64,000 nt of DNA from Cellulomonas avistercoris. GTDB taxonomy: Bacteria; Actinomycetota; Actinomycetes; Actinomycetales; Cellulomonadaceae. The notes under the pieces were generated by a model that worked only from the letters and a program-made list of their open reading frames with translations, was not told the origin of the DNA and did not search any database. Location of the stretch: positions 325,999 to 389,998 of the forward strand of contig NZ_JACSQV010000001.1 in assembly GCF_014836445.1 (NCBI RefSeq). The letters are read 5' to 3'. Positions within the stretch are counted from its first letter, which is position 1; each line of letters opens with the position of its first letter. Positions 19,718 through 28,959 of the stretch are shown one piece after another. The position numbers were made by a program, and so were the translations under genes.

Positions 19718-21208
19718 TCAGTTGCCGGTGAGCTTCTCGCGGAGCGCGGCGAGAGCCTCGTCCGACGCGAGCGTCCCGGTGACCTCGTCGCTCGCCGACG
19801 AGTACGTCGACGGCGCCGGGCCGCTGCTGCTGGAGCTGCTGGCGGCCGGGGTCTCCGACGTCGAGGCCTCGAGGTCCGCCTGGGCGGCCGCGGCGACCTG
19901 CTTGCGGTGCGCCTCCCAGCGCTCGTGCGCGGCCGCGTACTGGGCCTCCCACGTCTCGCGCTGCGCCTCGAAGCCCTCGAGCCACTCGTTGGTGGTCGAG
20001 TCGAAGCCCTCGGGGTACTTGTAGTTCCCCTGCTCGTCGTACTCGGCCGCCATGCCGTACAGGGCGGGGTCGAAGTCGTCCGACTCGGGGTCGAAGCCCT
20101 CGTTCGCCTGCTTCAGCGACAGCGAGATGCGGCGACGCTCGAGGTCGATGTCGATGACCTTGACGAAGACGTCGTCGCCGACCTGCACGACCTGCTCCGG
20201 GATCTCGACGTGGCGCACGGCCAGCTCCGAGATGTGGACGAGGCCCTCGATGCCGTCCTCGACGCGCACGAACGCACCGAAGGGGACGAGCTTGGTGACC
20301 TTGCCGGGCACGACCTGGCCGATGGCGTGCGTCCGGGCGAACGCCTGCCACGGGTCCTCCTGCGTCGCCTTGAGCGACAGGGAGACACGCTCGCGGTCGA
20401 AGTCGACCTCGAGCACCTCGACCGTGACCTCCTGGCCGACCTCGACGACCTCGGAGGGGTGGTCGATGTGCTTCCACGACAGCTCGGAGACGTGCACGAG
20501 GCCGTCCACGCCGCCGAGGTCCACGAAGGCGCCGAAGTTGACGATCGACGACACGACACCGGGGCGGACCTGGCCCTTCTGCAGCGTCTGCAGGAAGGTC
20601 GAGCGCACCTCGGACTGCGTCTGCTCGAGCCACGCACGCCGCGACAGCACGACGTTGTTGCGGTTCTTGTCGAGCTCGATGATCTTCGCCTCGATCTCCT
20701 TGCCGACGTACGGCTGGAGGTCGCGCACGCGACGCATCTCGACGAGGGAGGCGGGCAGGAAGCCGCGCAGACCGATGTCGAGGATGAGGCCGCCCTTGAC
20801 GACCTCGATGACGGTGCCGGTGACGACGCCGTCCTCCTCCTTGATCTTCTCGATCGTGCCCCACGCCCGCTCGTACTGCGCGCGCTTCTTGGACAGGATC
20901 AGACGGCCTTCCTTGTCCTCCTTCTGGAGGACCAGGGCCTCGACCTCGTCGCCGACCTTCACGACCTCGCCGGGGTCCACGTCGTGCTTGATGGACAGCT
21001 CACGGGAGGGGATGACGCCCTCGGTCTTGTAACCGATGTCGAGCAGGACCTCGTCGCGGTCGACCTTGACGATGGTGCCCTCGACGATGTCGCCATCGTT
21101 GAAGTACTTGATGGTGGCGTCGATCGCGGCGAGGAAGTCCTCGGCCGAACCGATGTCGTTCACCGCGACCTGCGGGCTGGCGGGCTTCGCGGGGGTGGAG
21201 ATGCTCAT
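19718..21208 (-). CDS. rpsA: 30S ribosomal protein S1
   Basis: 496-residue S1 with four S1 RNA-binding domains, as usual in actinobacteria: about residues 35-105 (GDIVEGTIVKVDRDEVLLDIG), 122-190 (GVVTGTVIEVVKGGLILDIG), 208-277 (GQVRPGVVSSIVNFGAFVDLG) and 294-363 (GQVVPGKVTKLVPFGAFVRVE). The C-terminal 130 residues are low-complexity, rich in Glu, Ala and Ser (a run of seven Ser), resembling the variable tail of actinobacterial S1, the region proposed to bind trans-translation components. Start ATG 21206-21208 (MSISTPAKPA), with a GGAG about 10 bases upstream. Confidence 0.97.
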   Translation of the reverse strand: MSISTPAKPASPQVAVNDIGSAEDFLAAIDATIKYFNDGDIVEGTIVKVDRDEVLLDIGYKTEGVIPSRELSIKHDVDPGEVVKVGDEVEALVLQKEDKEGRLILSKKRAQYERAWGTIEKIKEEDGVVTGTVIEVVKGGLILDIGLRGFLPASLVEMRRVRDLQPYVGKEIEAKIIELDKNRNNVVLSRRAWLEQTQSEVRSTFLQTLQKGQVRPGVVSSIVNFGAFVDLGGVDGLVHVSELSWKHIDHPSEVVEVGQEVTVEVLEVDFDRERVSLSLKATQEDPWQAFARTHAIGQVVPGKVTKLVPFGAFVRVEDGIEGLVHISELAVRHVEIPEQVVQVGDDVFVKVIDIDLERRRISLSLKQANEGFDPESDDFDPALYGMAAEYDEQGNYKYPEGFDSTTNEWLEGFEAQRETWEAQYAAAHERWEAHRKQVAAAAQADLEASTSETPAASSSSSSGPAPSTYSSASDEVTGTLASDEALAALREKLTGN

Positions 21209-21360
21209 GTAGTGGTGGGCTCCGATGCGGACAGGAAGTAGGACGGACAGGGAATCGTGCGTGGCAGGACGCCACGTCGGCACTGCGCCCCCGGCACCCG
21301 CGAACGGCCTGGGACCGGGGTGGGAGTCGAGGATCGGTACGCGCGAGGACGCGCGGCACC

Positions 21361-21386
21361 GCCGTCCACCCTATCGGGTGGGCGGC
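21361..21386 (-). terminator. Candidate pfkA terminator
   Basis: GCCG-C-CCACCC, tetraloop GATA, GGGTGG-A-CGGC on the minus strand, 20 bases past the pfkA stop: ten pairs with one internal mismatch. No T-tract. Confidence 0.5.
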
Positions 21387-21405
21387 CGGGCAGGCAAAGG
21401 GAACG

Positions 21406-22431
21406 TCAGGCCAGCGCCCGCGCCACCGTCAGCAGGCCCTGCGGCACGAACTTGACCTTGCCGGCGACCTCGGAGAGCGGGACGAGCACGACCTCCTCGC
21501 CGCGGATGGCGGTCATGACGTTGGTCGTGCCCGCCGTCACGGCGTCGATCGCGGCGACGCCGAACCGGGACGCCAGGATCCGGTCGGCGGCCGTCGGGAT
21601 GCCGCCCCGCTGGGTGTGGCCCAGCACCGTGACGCGCGTGTCGAACCCGGTGCGCTGCTCGATCTCGACCTTGAGCCGCTCGCCGATCGCGCCGGCGACG
21701 ATCTCGCCGAACTTCCCGACCTGCGTCTCGTACAGCATGGACGAGCCCTCGGCAGGCACGGCACCTTCGGCGACGACCACGATCGAGAAGCTCGCGTGCG
21801 CGCGGTGGCGGTGCTTGAGGAACTTCTCGATCCGCGTGATGTCGAACGGCTCCTCCGGCGCGAGCACGAGCTCCGCACCACCGGCGATGCCCGACGTGAC
21901 GGCGATCCAGCCCGCGTGGCGGCCCATGACCTCGACGATCATCACGCGGTTGTGGGACTCGGCGGTCGTGTGGATCCGGTCGATCGCCTCGGTCGCGATG
22001 CTGACGGCCGTGTCGAACCCGATCGACGCGTCCGTCGCCCACACGTCGTTGTCGATCGTCTTCGGGATGCCGACGACCTTGACGCCGGCCTCGGCGACCT
22101 TGCTGGCCGCGTTGAGCGTGCCGTCGCCCCCGATGCAGATGAGGGCCTCGATGCGCTCGGCCTCGAGCGTCGCGAGCGCCGCGTCCAGACCGCCGTCCGA
22201 CGCGTGGGGGTGGTACCGCGCGGTGCCCAGCAGGGTCCCCCCGGTCGGGAGCACGTTGCGGATGTCCCGGCGGGTCAGGGGCATGACGTCGCCGTCGACC
22301 ACACCCTTCCAACCGTTGCGGAAGCCGATGATGGAGTGGCCGTGCTCGCCCTCCCCCCGCTTGACGACGGCACGGATCGCGGCGTTCAGGCCCGGGACGT
22401 CACCGCCACCGGTCAGCAGACCGACTCGCAC
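21406..22431 (-). CDS. pfkA: 6-phosphofructokinase
   Basis: 341-residue phosphofructokinase converting fructose 6-phosphate to the 1,6-bisphosphate. Motifs are RVGLLTGGGDVPGLNAAIR at the N-terminus, CIGGDGTLNAA near residue 98, PKTIDNDV near 120 and MGRHAGWIA near 165. The residue pair Gly (GGDG) and Lys (PKTIDND) is that of the actinobacterial group III enzymes, which are mostly ATP-dependent; Asp at the first place would mean pyrophosphate. Start GTG 22429-22431 follows AGGAG. The promoter region holds a perfect 18-bp palindrome. Confidence 0.95.
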   Translation of the reverse strand: MRVGLLTGGGDVPGLNAAIRAVVKRGEGEHGHSIIGFRNGWKGVVDGDVMPLTRRDIRNVLPTGGTLLGTARYHPHASDGGLDAALATLEAERIEALICIGGDGTLNAASKVAEAGVKVVGIPKTIDNDVWATDASIGFDTAVSIATEAIDRIHTTAESHNRVMIVEVMGRHAGWIAVTSGIAGGAELVLAPEEPFDITRIEKFLKHRHRAHASFSIVVVAEGAVPAEGSSMLYETQVGKFGEIVAGAIGERLKVEIEQRTGFDTRVTVLGHTQRGGIPTAADRILASRFGVAAIDAVTAGTTNVMTAIRGEEVVLVPLSEVAGKVKFVPQGLLTVARALA

Positions 22432-22481
22432 GCTGGAGCTCCTCGTTCGCAGGGGCCACCGCCGGAAGGTCGGAGGGCCGG

Positions 22482-22512
22482 GCACGCGTCGACGCGTGCA
22501 CCCACAACCCTA
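22482..22512 (-). promoter_or_regulatory. pfkA -10 box and 18-bp palindrome
   Basis: On the minus strand TAGGGT (22507-22512) is a plausible -10. The predicted start of transcription falls at the edge of GCACGCGTCGACGCGTGC (22482-22499), a perfect 18-bp palindrome. Position just downstream of the start suggests an operator for an unknown repressor. No -35 is clear. Confidence 0.5.
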
Positions 22513-22604
22513 GCCACCCTCCGGCGCCGACCCGACGCCAAGGGTCCCGGGGTCGATGACGCCGCGGCTCCGGACGGCCGTGCGCGGCACCGCGAGCGCC
22601 GCCG

Positions 22605-24374
22605 TCAGGCCGGTCGGCCCAGGTCGAGGTCCCGGCCGGGGATCGCGTCGAGGAGTGTGCGGGTGTACTCGGTGCGCGGCGCGTCGAACACGTCGTTGAC
22701 CGTGCCGCGCTCGACGATCCGCCCCTCCTGCATGACGCAGACCTCGTCCGCGATCTGGCGCACGACCGCCAGGTCGTGGCTGATGAACAGGTACGTCAGC
22801 CCGAGGCGCTCCTGCAGGTCGGCGAGCAGCCGCAGGATCTGCGACTGGACGATGACGTCGAGCGCGGACACCGCCTCGTCGCAGACCACGAGGTCGGGCT
22901 CGAGCGCGAGGGCCCGGGCGATCGCGACCCGCTGCCGCTGGCCGCCGGACAGCTCGGCCGGGTAGCGGCGGAGCAGCCCGGCGGGCAGGGCGACCTGCTC
23001 CATCAGCTCGCGGACGCGCGCGTTGCGCTGCGCGCGGTCGCCGATGCCGTGCGCGCGCAGCGGCTCCTCGACCGTCCGGTAGACGGTGAACAGCGGGTCG
23101 AGCGACGCGTAGGGGTCCTGGAAGATCGGCTGCACCCGGCGGCGGAACGCGACCTCGCCCGCGCGGTCGAGCCCGGCGACGTCGGCGCCGTCGAAGCGGA
23201 TGCTCCCCGACGTCGGCGTCAGCAGGTCGAGCATCATGCGGGCGATCGTCGACTTGCCCGAGCCGGACTCCCCCACGACGGCCAGCGTGCGGCCGCGCGG
23301 CACGACGAAGCTCACGTCGTCGACCGCGGTGAAGTCGGTCGAGCGACCGAGCAGCCCGCGCCCGCGGATCGGGAAGACCTTCGTCACGTGGTCGACCTCG
23401 ACCAGCGGCGGCGGTGCGTCGGGGGCCACGGCCACCGGGGCGTCGGCGGTGGCGACGGGCGCGGTCGACGCCCCGGCGGGTGCCGTGGCCTGGTCGTCCG
23501 TCACGGGGTCGGCCACCTCCACGCCGTGACGCGCGAGCTCGATGCGTCGCGACGCGAGCGACGGCGCGGCCGCGAGCAGCCGCCGCGTGTACTCGTGCTG
23601 CGGGTCGGTCAGCAGCGTGCGGGCCTCGCCCTGCTCGACGACCTCGCCGCGGTACATCACGACGACACGGTCGGCCCGTTCGGCGGCCAGCCCGAGGTCG
23701 TGCGTGATGAGCAGCACGGCGACGCCCAGCCGGTCGGTGAGGTCCGTCAGCCCGTCGAGGATGGTGCGCTGCACGGTGACGTCGAGCGCGGATGTGGGCT
23801 CGTCGGCGATGAGCAGCCGGGGACGCGCCGCCAGGCCCATCGCGATGAGCGCCCGCTGGCGCATGCCGCCCGAGAACTCGTGCGGGTACTGCCGGGCGCG
23901 CCGCGCCGCGTCCGGCAGCCCCGCCTCCGCGAGCAGCTCGACCGTGCGCTCGCGCACGTCGCGCCCGCGCACGACGCCGTTGTCCTCGAGCGTCTCGTCG
24001 ATCTGCGCCCCCACGCGGCGCACCGGGTTGAGGTTCGACATCGGGTCCTGCGGCACCATGCCGATGCGGGCCCCCCGCAGCCGGTGCATCGCGCCCGGGC
24101 CGAGCGTGGCCAGGTCCTCGCCCTCGAAGAGGATCTGCCCGCCCGTCACCGCACCGTTGCCGGCGAGCAGGCCGATGACGGCCGCGGCGGTCGTCGACTT
24201 GCCGGAGCCGGACTCCCCCACGACCGCCACGGTCTGCCCGGCGTGCACGTCGAACGACACGCCGCGCACGACCGTCGCGCTGCCGGCCTCGGTGCGGAAC
24301 GTGACCTCGAGGTCGCGGATGCTCAGCAGCGGGGCGCCCCCGGCGCCGTCCTGCGGTGCGGTCGTCACGCTCAT
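22605..24374 (-). CDS. Peptide/nickel-type ABC transporter, fused double ATPase
   Basis: 589-residue protein with two complete ABC nucleotide-binding domains in one chain, equal to DppD plus DppF. Domain 1 covers about residues 18-275 (GESGSGKSTTAAAV, FSGGMRQRALIAMGL, LLIADEPTSALDVT), then an Ala/Pro-rich linker, then domain 2 from about 305 (GESGSGKSTIARMM, LSGGQRQRVAIARAL, LVVCDEAVSALDV). It energises uptake of peptides or similar solutes. The start ATG 24372-24374 overlaps the permease stop (ATGA). Last gene of the four-gene operon. Confidence 0.94.
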   Translation of the reverse strand: MSVTTAPQDGAGGAPLLSIRDLEVTFRTEAGSATVVRGVSFDVHAGQTVAVVGESGSGKSTTAAAVIGLLAGNGAVTGGQILFEGEDLATLGPGAMHRLRGARIGMVPQDPMSNLNPVRRVGAQIDETLEDNGVVRGRDVRERTVELLAEAGLPDAARRARQYPHEFSGGMRQRALIAMGLAARPRLLIADEPTSALDVTVQRTILDGLTDLTDRLGVAVLLITHDLGLAAERADRVVVMYRGEVVEQGEARTLLTDPQHEYTRRLLAAAPSLASRRIELARHGVEVADPVTDDQATAPAGASTAPVATADAPVAVAPDAPPPLVEVDHVTKVFPIRGRGLLGRSTDFTAVDDVSFVVPRGRTLAVVGESGSGKSTIARMMLDLLTPTSGSIRFDGADVAGLDRAGEVAFRRRVQPIFQDPYASLDPLFTVYRTVEEPLRAHGIGDRAQRNARVRELMEQVALPAGLLRRYPAELSGGQRQRVAIARALALEPDLVVCDEAVSALDVIVQSQILRLLADLQERLGLTYLFISHDLAVVRQIADEVCVMQEGRIVERGTVNDVFDAPRTEYTRTLLDAIPGRDLDLGRPA

Positions 24375-25312
24375 CGTCTCCTCGATCGCGGGTCGAGCGC
24401 CTCGCGCAGCGCCTCGCCGAACAGGGTGAAGCCCAGGGCCGTCACCGAGATGCAGATGCCCGGCCACAGCGCGAGGCGCGGTGCGATCTCGAGCTCGTTC
24501 TGCGCGGCCACGAGCATGCGGCCCCACTCGGCGGTCGTCGGGGAGCCACCCCCGAGGCCGAGGAACGACAGCGCGGCGGCCTCGATGACGGCCGTCGCGA
24601 GCAGCAGGGTGGCCTGCACGATGACCGGCGAGACGCTGTTGGGCAGGACGTGGCTCATCGTCACGGTGCGGCGCGAGAGTCCCAGGGAGCGCGCCGCGAG
24701 CACGTAGTCCGAGCCCTTCTGCGCGAGCATCGACCCCCGCAGGAGCCGCGCGAAGACCGGGACCTGCACGACGCCGATGGCGATGACGACGGCCGACGGC
24801 GTCTGGCCTGCGACGGCCGCGATGGACACCGCGAGCAGCAGGCTCGGGACCGCGAGCATGAGGTCGACCAGGCGCATCGCCGCGGAGTCGACCCAGCCGC
24901 CGAACGCGCCCGCCAGCAGCCCGACGAGCATGCCGCCGGCGAGCCCCAGGAGCGTCGAGAGCACGCCGATGAGCAACGACGCCCTCGCCCCCCAGATCAG
25001 CTGGGACAGCACGTCCGCGCCGTAGCGGTCGAGGCCGAGCGGGTGGCCGGGCGACGGCCCGGGGATGAAGGTCGGCCGCACGTCCGCGCGTCCCGGCAGC
25101 GCCCCCGGCCCGTACGGCGCCAGCAGCGGCGCCAGGACCGCGACGAGGACGAACGCGACGACGATGAGGACGCCCACGACGGCAGCGGGGTTCCGCGCGA
25201 GCCGGCGCACGGCGACGCGCCAGAGGGACTCCCCCGCGCGCCTGTCCTCGGCCAGCGCCGCGCCGGCGTCGACCGGCCCCTGCGGGACCTCGTAGACCTC
25301 GGGTGCGCTCAT
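24371..25312 (-). CDS. Peptide/nickel-type ABC transporter permease, DppC type
   Basis: 313-residue inner-membrane permease with a leading cytosolic segment, one N-terminal transmembrane helix (AAVVGVLIVVAFVLVAVLAPLLAPY) and the binding-protein-dependent transport domain. The EAA loop that contacts the ATPase is ARSLGLSRRTVTMSHVLPN near residue 225. LGLDRYGADVLSQLIWGAR is the usual DppC/OppC motif before the domain. Start ATG 25310-25312 overlaps the upstream permease stop by 4 bases. Confidence 0.94.
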   Translation of the reverse strand: MSAPEVYEVPQGPVDAGAALAEDRRAGESLWRVAVRRLARNPAAVVGVLIVVAFVLVAVLAPLLAPYGPGALPGRADVRPTFIPGPSPGHPLGLDRYGADVLSQLIWGARASLLIGVLSTLLGLAGGMLVGLLAGAFGGWVDSAAMRLVDLMLAVPSLLLAVSIAAVAGQTPSAVVIAIGVVQVPVFARLLRGSMLAQKGSDYVLAARSLGLSRRTVTMSHVLPNSVSPVIVQATLLLATAVIEAAALSFLGLGGGSPTTAEWGRMLVAAQNELEIAPRLALWPGICISVTALGFTLFGEALREALDPRSRRR

Positions 25313-26313
25313 CGCGTCCTCATCCTCGGGTCGATCAGGCCGTACGACACGTCCACCGCCAGGTTCACGAGGGCGTAGACCACGGCGATGAGCAGGATGA
25401 ACCCCTGCAGGACGGCGTAGTCGAGGTTGAACACCGCGTCGGCGAGGAACTTGCCGATGCCGGGGAACGCGAACACGGTCTCGGTGAGCACTGCGCCGGA
25501 CAGCAGCAGCCCGACCTGCAGGCCGATGGTCGTGGAGACCGGGAGCATCGCGTTGTGCAGGATCACGCGGCCGCGCACGTGCGCCGTCGACAGGCCCTTG
25601 GCGCGCGCGGTGCGCACGTAGTCGGCGTGCTGCACGTCGATGACGGACGCGCGCGTGATGCGCGCGATGATCGCCAGCGGGATCGTCCCGAGCGCCAGCG
25701 CCGGCAGCAGCAGGTGCACGAGCGCGTCCCAGCTGGCGTCCCACTCACGGGTCAGCACGCCGTCGAGCACGTAGAAGCCCGTCGGGTGGGTCGCGATCAT
25801 GGCCGGGTCCTGACGTCCCGTGGACGGGAACCAGCCGAGCTGCACGGCGAACAGCCACTTGAGCAGGAAGGCCAGGAAGAAGACGGGGATCGTCACGCCG
25901 AGCAGCGACGTCACGACCGCCGCGTGGTCGACGAGCCGTCCCTGGTGCCGGGCGGCGAGGTACCCCAGCGGGATGCCGATGCCGACCGCGACGAGCAGGC
26001 CGACGAGCGAGAGCTCGACGGTGGCCGGGAAGCGGGCCCAGAACTCGTCCAGCACGGGGCGTCCCGTGCGCGTGGACACGCCGAAGTTGCCCTGCAGCAG
26101 CTGCCCCAGCCACGTCACGTACTGCTGGGGCAGCGGCCTGTCGAAGCCGTAGAGCTGGTTGATCCGCTCCACCGCCTCCGGGGTGGCGCGCTCCCCCAGG
26201 AGAGCCGTCGCCGGCCCTCCCGGGAGAGCGCGCACCCACAGGAACAGCAGGACCGACAACCCGAGCAGCGTCGGGACGAGCAGCGCGAGGCGCCGCAGGA
26301 TCAGTCGGGTCAT
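25309..26313 (-). CDS. Peptide/nickel-type ABC transporter permease, DppB type
   Basis: 334-residue permease with the DppB/OppB layout: N-terminal helix (LILRRLALLVPTLLGLSVLLFL), periplasmic-side segment YGFDRPLPQQYVTWLGQLLQGNFG, and five further helices. The EAA-like loop ARAKGLSTAHVRGRVILHNAMLP is near residue 235. First permease of the operon, 16 bases after the binding-protein gene. Confidence 0.95.
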   Translation of the reverse strand: MTRLILRRLALLVPTLLGLSVLLFLWVRALPGGPATALLGERATPEAVERINQLYGFDRPLPQQYVTWLGQLLQGNFGVSTRTGRPVLDEFWARFPATVELSLVGLLVAVGIGIPLGYLAARHQGRLVDHAAVVTSLLGVTIPVFFLAFLLKWLFAVQLGWFPSTGRQDPAMIATHPTGFYVLDGVLTREWDASWDALVHLLLPALALGTIPLAIIARITRASVIDVQHADYVRTARAKGLSTAHVRGRVILHNAMLPVSTTIGLQVGLLLSGAVLTETVFAFPGIGKFLADAVFNLDYAVLQGFILLIAVVYALVNLAVDVSYGLIDPRMRTR

Positions 26314-26329
26314 CGGGTCGAGCAGCTCC

Positions 26330-28000
26330 TCAGTCGCCCAGCGTGATCACGTTGTAGACCTCGTCCTGGACCGGCGAGGCCGGGTACCCGTGGACGTCGG
26401 CCTTGAACGCGAGGGACGGCACCGGGTGCGCGAGCGGGACGCCGGGGAGGAAGTCGAGGATCGCCGCGTTGGCCGCCTCGTACGCCTCCTGCTGCGCGTC
26501 GACGTCAGCGACGTAGCGCGCGTCGTTGATCGCCGAGAACAGCTCCGGGTTGTCGAAGCCCCACTCGTTCGAGGCGCCGCCGAAGAAGACCCCGATGAAG
26601 TTGTAGGTGTCGTTGTAGTCGCCGGTCCACCCGAGCAGGTGCAGGCCGTGCTGCGAACCGCCCTGGATCTTGTCGAGGTACTCCGGGTTCCACGGGTCCG
26701 GGACGGGGTTGACCGTGATGCCGACCGCCTCGAGGTCCGCCGTGATCGCGGTGAAGACCTGCTCGGGCGTCGGCATGTAGGGCCGCGAGACGTTCGTGGG
26801 GTAGTTGAAGTCGATCGTCAGGTTCGACCTGCCGGCCTCGGCGAGCAGCGTGCGCGCCTTGTCGGGGTCGTAGTCGTACGTCGCGACGTCCTCGTTCCAG
26901 CCCACGACCGACGGCGGGACGAAGTTCGTCGCCACCTCGGTGCCCTCGGGGAGCGTCTGGGCGACGAGCGCCTCCTTGTTGATGGCGTACGCGATGGCCT
27001 GCCGGACCTTGAGGTCGGCCAGGTCGGGGTTCGCCTGGTTCATGCCGAGGTACAGCACGTTGAACGGCTCGCGGTTGACGATCTGGAACCCGGCGTCCTC
27101 GAGCGCCACGACGTCGGCGGGACCGACGAGGTCGTAGCCGTCGATGTCGCCCGCCTGGAGCGCCTGACGACGCGCGGTCGCGTCCGAGATGATCGGGAAG
27201 ACGATCCGCTTGATCTGGCCCTGCTCGCCCCAGTAGTCGTCGTACGCCGTCAGGACGACCTCCTCGCCCGGGCTCCACGACTCGAACGTGTACGGCCCCG
27301 TACCGGTGGGGTGGCTCGTCGCGTACTCCGGAAGCACGGGTGCCTCGCCGTCACCCGTGACGGCGTCGGCCTCGTACTCCTGCAGCGCGGTCGGCGACTG
27401 CATGGAGAACGCCGGCAGGGACAGTGCCGACACGAGCTCGGGCAGCGGGCTCTGCAGGTGGATGACCGCGGTGGCGTCGTCCGGCGCCTCGCACGACTCG
27501 TACTTGCCGGTGCCGTTCAGGCTCGCGACGTCGCTGGTCGCGAAGCCGCCGTTGACCTTCTGCCAGTAGTACGACAGCGACTCCGACTGCAGGACGCCCG
27601 TGAAGTTGTTCCAGCGCTCGAAGTTGAAGCACACGGCGTCACCGTCGAACGGCGTGCCGTCCTGGAACGTCACGTCCTCCTTCAGGTGGAACGTGTACTC
27701 CAGGCCGTCGTCGCTGACGTCCCACGACTCCGCGAGCAGCGGCGCGGGGTCGGCCGTGCCCGGCTCGACGCCCACGAGGCCCTCGAAGATCTGCCGCGCC
27801 ACGCGGAACGACTCGCCGTCGCTCGCGAAGGCGGGGTCGAGCGACGCGGGGTCGCCCGACGCGGCGAAGATGAACGTGTCGCGTCCCCCGCCGGTCGCAC
27901 CCTCGGTGCTGCCCTCGGGGTCCCGGTCGCTGGCGGCGCACGCGGACAGGGCGAGCCCCACCACCACACCGCCCGCGACGATCTGCCATCTGGTCCTCAC
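26330..28000 (-). CDS. Peptide-type ABC transporter substrate-binding lipoprotein
   Basis: 556-residue family 5 extracellular solute-binding protein. The signal is a lipoprotein type: VRTRWQ, hydrophobic core, lipobox LSAC with Cys at residue 21. Mature motifs include the family stretch around AESWDVSDDGLEYTFHLKEDVTFQDG near residue 85 and YAINKEALV near 345. It captures the ligand (peptide, nickel or sugar; not predictable) for the permeases downstream. Start GTG 27998-28000 follows AGGTGG; a longer frame lacks a ribosome-binding site. First gene of the operon, divergent from the methyltransferase. Confidence 0.93.
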   Translation of the reverse strand: MRTRWQIVAGGVVVGLALSACAASDRDPEGSTEGATGGGRDTFIFAASGDPASLDPAFASDGESFRVARQIFEGLVGVEPGTADPAPLLAESWDVSDDGLEYTFHLKEDVTFQDGTPFDGDAVCFNFERWNNFTGVLQSESLSYYWQKVNGGFATSDVASLNGTGKYESCEAPDDATAVIHLQSPLPELVSALSLPAFSMQSPTALQEYEADAVTGDGEAPVLPEYATSHPTGTGPYTFESWSPGEEVVLTAYDDYWGEQGQIKRIVFPIISDATARRQALQAGDIDGYDLVGPADVVALEDAGFQIVNREPFNVLYLGMNQANPDLADLKVRQAIAYAINKEALVAQTLPEGTEVATNFVPPSVVGWNEDVATYDYDPDKARTLLAEAGRSNLTIDFNYPTNVSRPYMPTPEQVFTAITADLEAVGITVNPVPDPWNPEYLDKIQGGSQHGLHLLGWTGDYNDTYNFIGVFFGGASNEWGFDNPELFSAINDARYVADVDAQQEAYEAANAAILDFLPGVPLAHPVPSLAFKADVHGYPASPVQDEVYNVITLGD

Positions 28001-28129
28001 AGCTGCCACCTCTCGTCTGGGCGCGGTCGTGGTGCACCGCGCCACGCGGGAACCCGGTGAACGCTAGGTGCGGCGTGTCACGCGGTTGTTACGCACCGGT
28101 ACGGATTCGGCATCGGACACACTGGCACC

Positions 28130-28957
28130 ATGCCGGACGAATCCCAGGACGACGCGCTGGCGGAAGCCGGATACCGGGCGGTACCGGACGACCAGGGCGG
28201 ACGCGCCGCCCGTGGGTGGTGGGACGCGAACGCGCAGGAGTACCTCGACGAGCACGGCGAGTTCCTCGGCCCCGCGGACCTGCTGTGGTGCCCCGAGGGA
28301 CTGCGCGAGTCGCAGGCCCGGCTGCTCGGCGACGTGCGCGGGGCGCGCGTGCTCGAGATCGGCGCGGGCGCCGCGCAGGGCTCGCGGTGGCTGCGCAGCG
28401 TCGCCGGCGCCGACGCCGTCGCCACCGACGTCTCGGCGGGGATGCTCGCCGCGGCCGCACGCCTCGACGCCGACAGCGGCGTGGCCGTGCCGCTCGTGCA
28501 GGCGGACGCGCGGGCCCTGCCGTTCGCGGACGCGTCGTTCGACGTGGTGTTCACCGCCTTCGGTGCCCTGCCGTTCGTCCCCGACGCGCCGCGCGTGCAC
28601 GCCGAGGTCGCTCGCGTGCTGCGCCCGGGCGGCCGCTGGGTCTTCTCGGTGACGCATCCCCTGCGGTGGGCCTTCCCCGACGACCCCGGGACCGGCGGGC
28701 TCACCGCCACGCGCTCCTACTTCGACCGTCGGCCCTACGTCGAGTCGGCCGCCGACGGTCGGGTCCTGTACGCGGAGTACCACCGCACCGTGGGCGACCA
28801 CGTCGCCGACGTCGTCGGCGCCGGGTTCGTGCTCGACAGCCTGCTCGAGCCCGAGTGGCCCGCCGGGCACGAGCGCGTGTGGGGTGGCTGGGGGCCGGTG
28901 CGCGGCGCCCGGTTGCCCGGGACGCTGATCGTGCGTGCGCACCGACCCCCAGCCTGA
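28130..28957 (+). CDS. Class I SAM-dependent methyltransferase
   Basis: 275-residue methyltransferase with the SAM-binding motif I VLEIGAGAAQGSRWL near residue 76, motif II Asp in VATDVSAGML near 98, and the post-motif FADASFDVVFTAFGALPFVPD near 135, then EVARVLRPGGRWVFSVTHP: the UbiE/Methyltransf_11 pattern. The N-terminus RAARGWWDANAQEYLDEHG is shared by an actinobacterial subfamily of unknown substrate. Starts at ATG 28130 in a 129-base divergent region with the peptide-ABC operon. Ends 2 bases before the convergent actP stop. Confidence 0.88.
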   Translation: MPDESQDDALAEAGYRAVPDDQGGRAARGWWDANAQEYLDEHGEFLGPADLLWCPEGLRESQARLLGDVRGARVLEIGAGAAQGSRWLRSVAGADAVATDVSAGMLAAAARLDADSGVAVPLVQADARALPFADASFDVVFTAFGALPFVPDAPRVHAEVARVLRPGGRWVFSVTHPLRWAFPDDPGTGGLTATRSYFDRRPYVESAADGRVLYAEYHRTVGDHVADVVGAGFVLDSLLEPEWPAGHERVWGGWGPVRGARLPGTLIVRAHRPPA

Positions 28958-28959
28958 CC

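Noticed and set aside
21406..22431. Pyrophosphate-dependent phosphofructokinase
   Set aside because: Gly rather than Asp follows GGD in the nucleotide site; with Lys at the second site this is the usual ATP-type actinobacterial enzyme, although assay alone would settle it.
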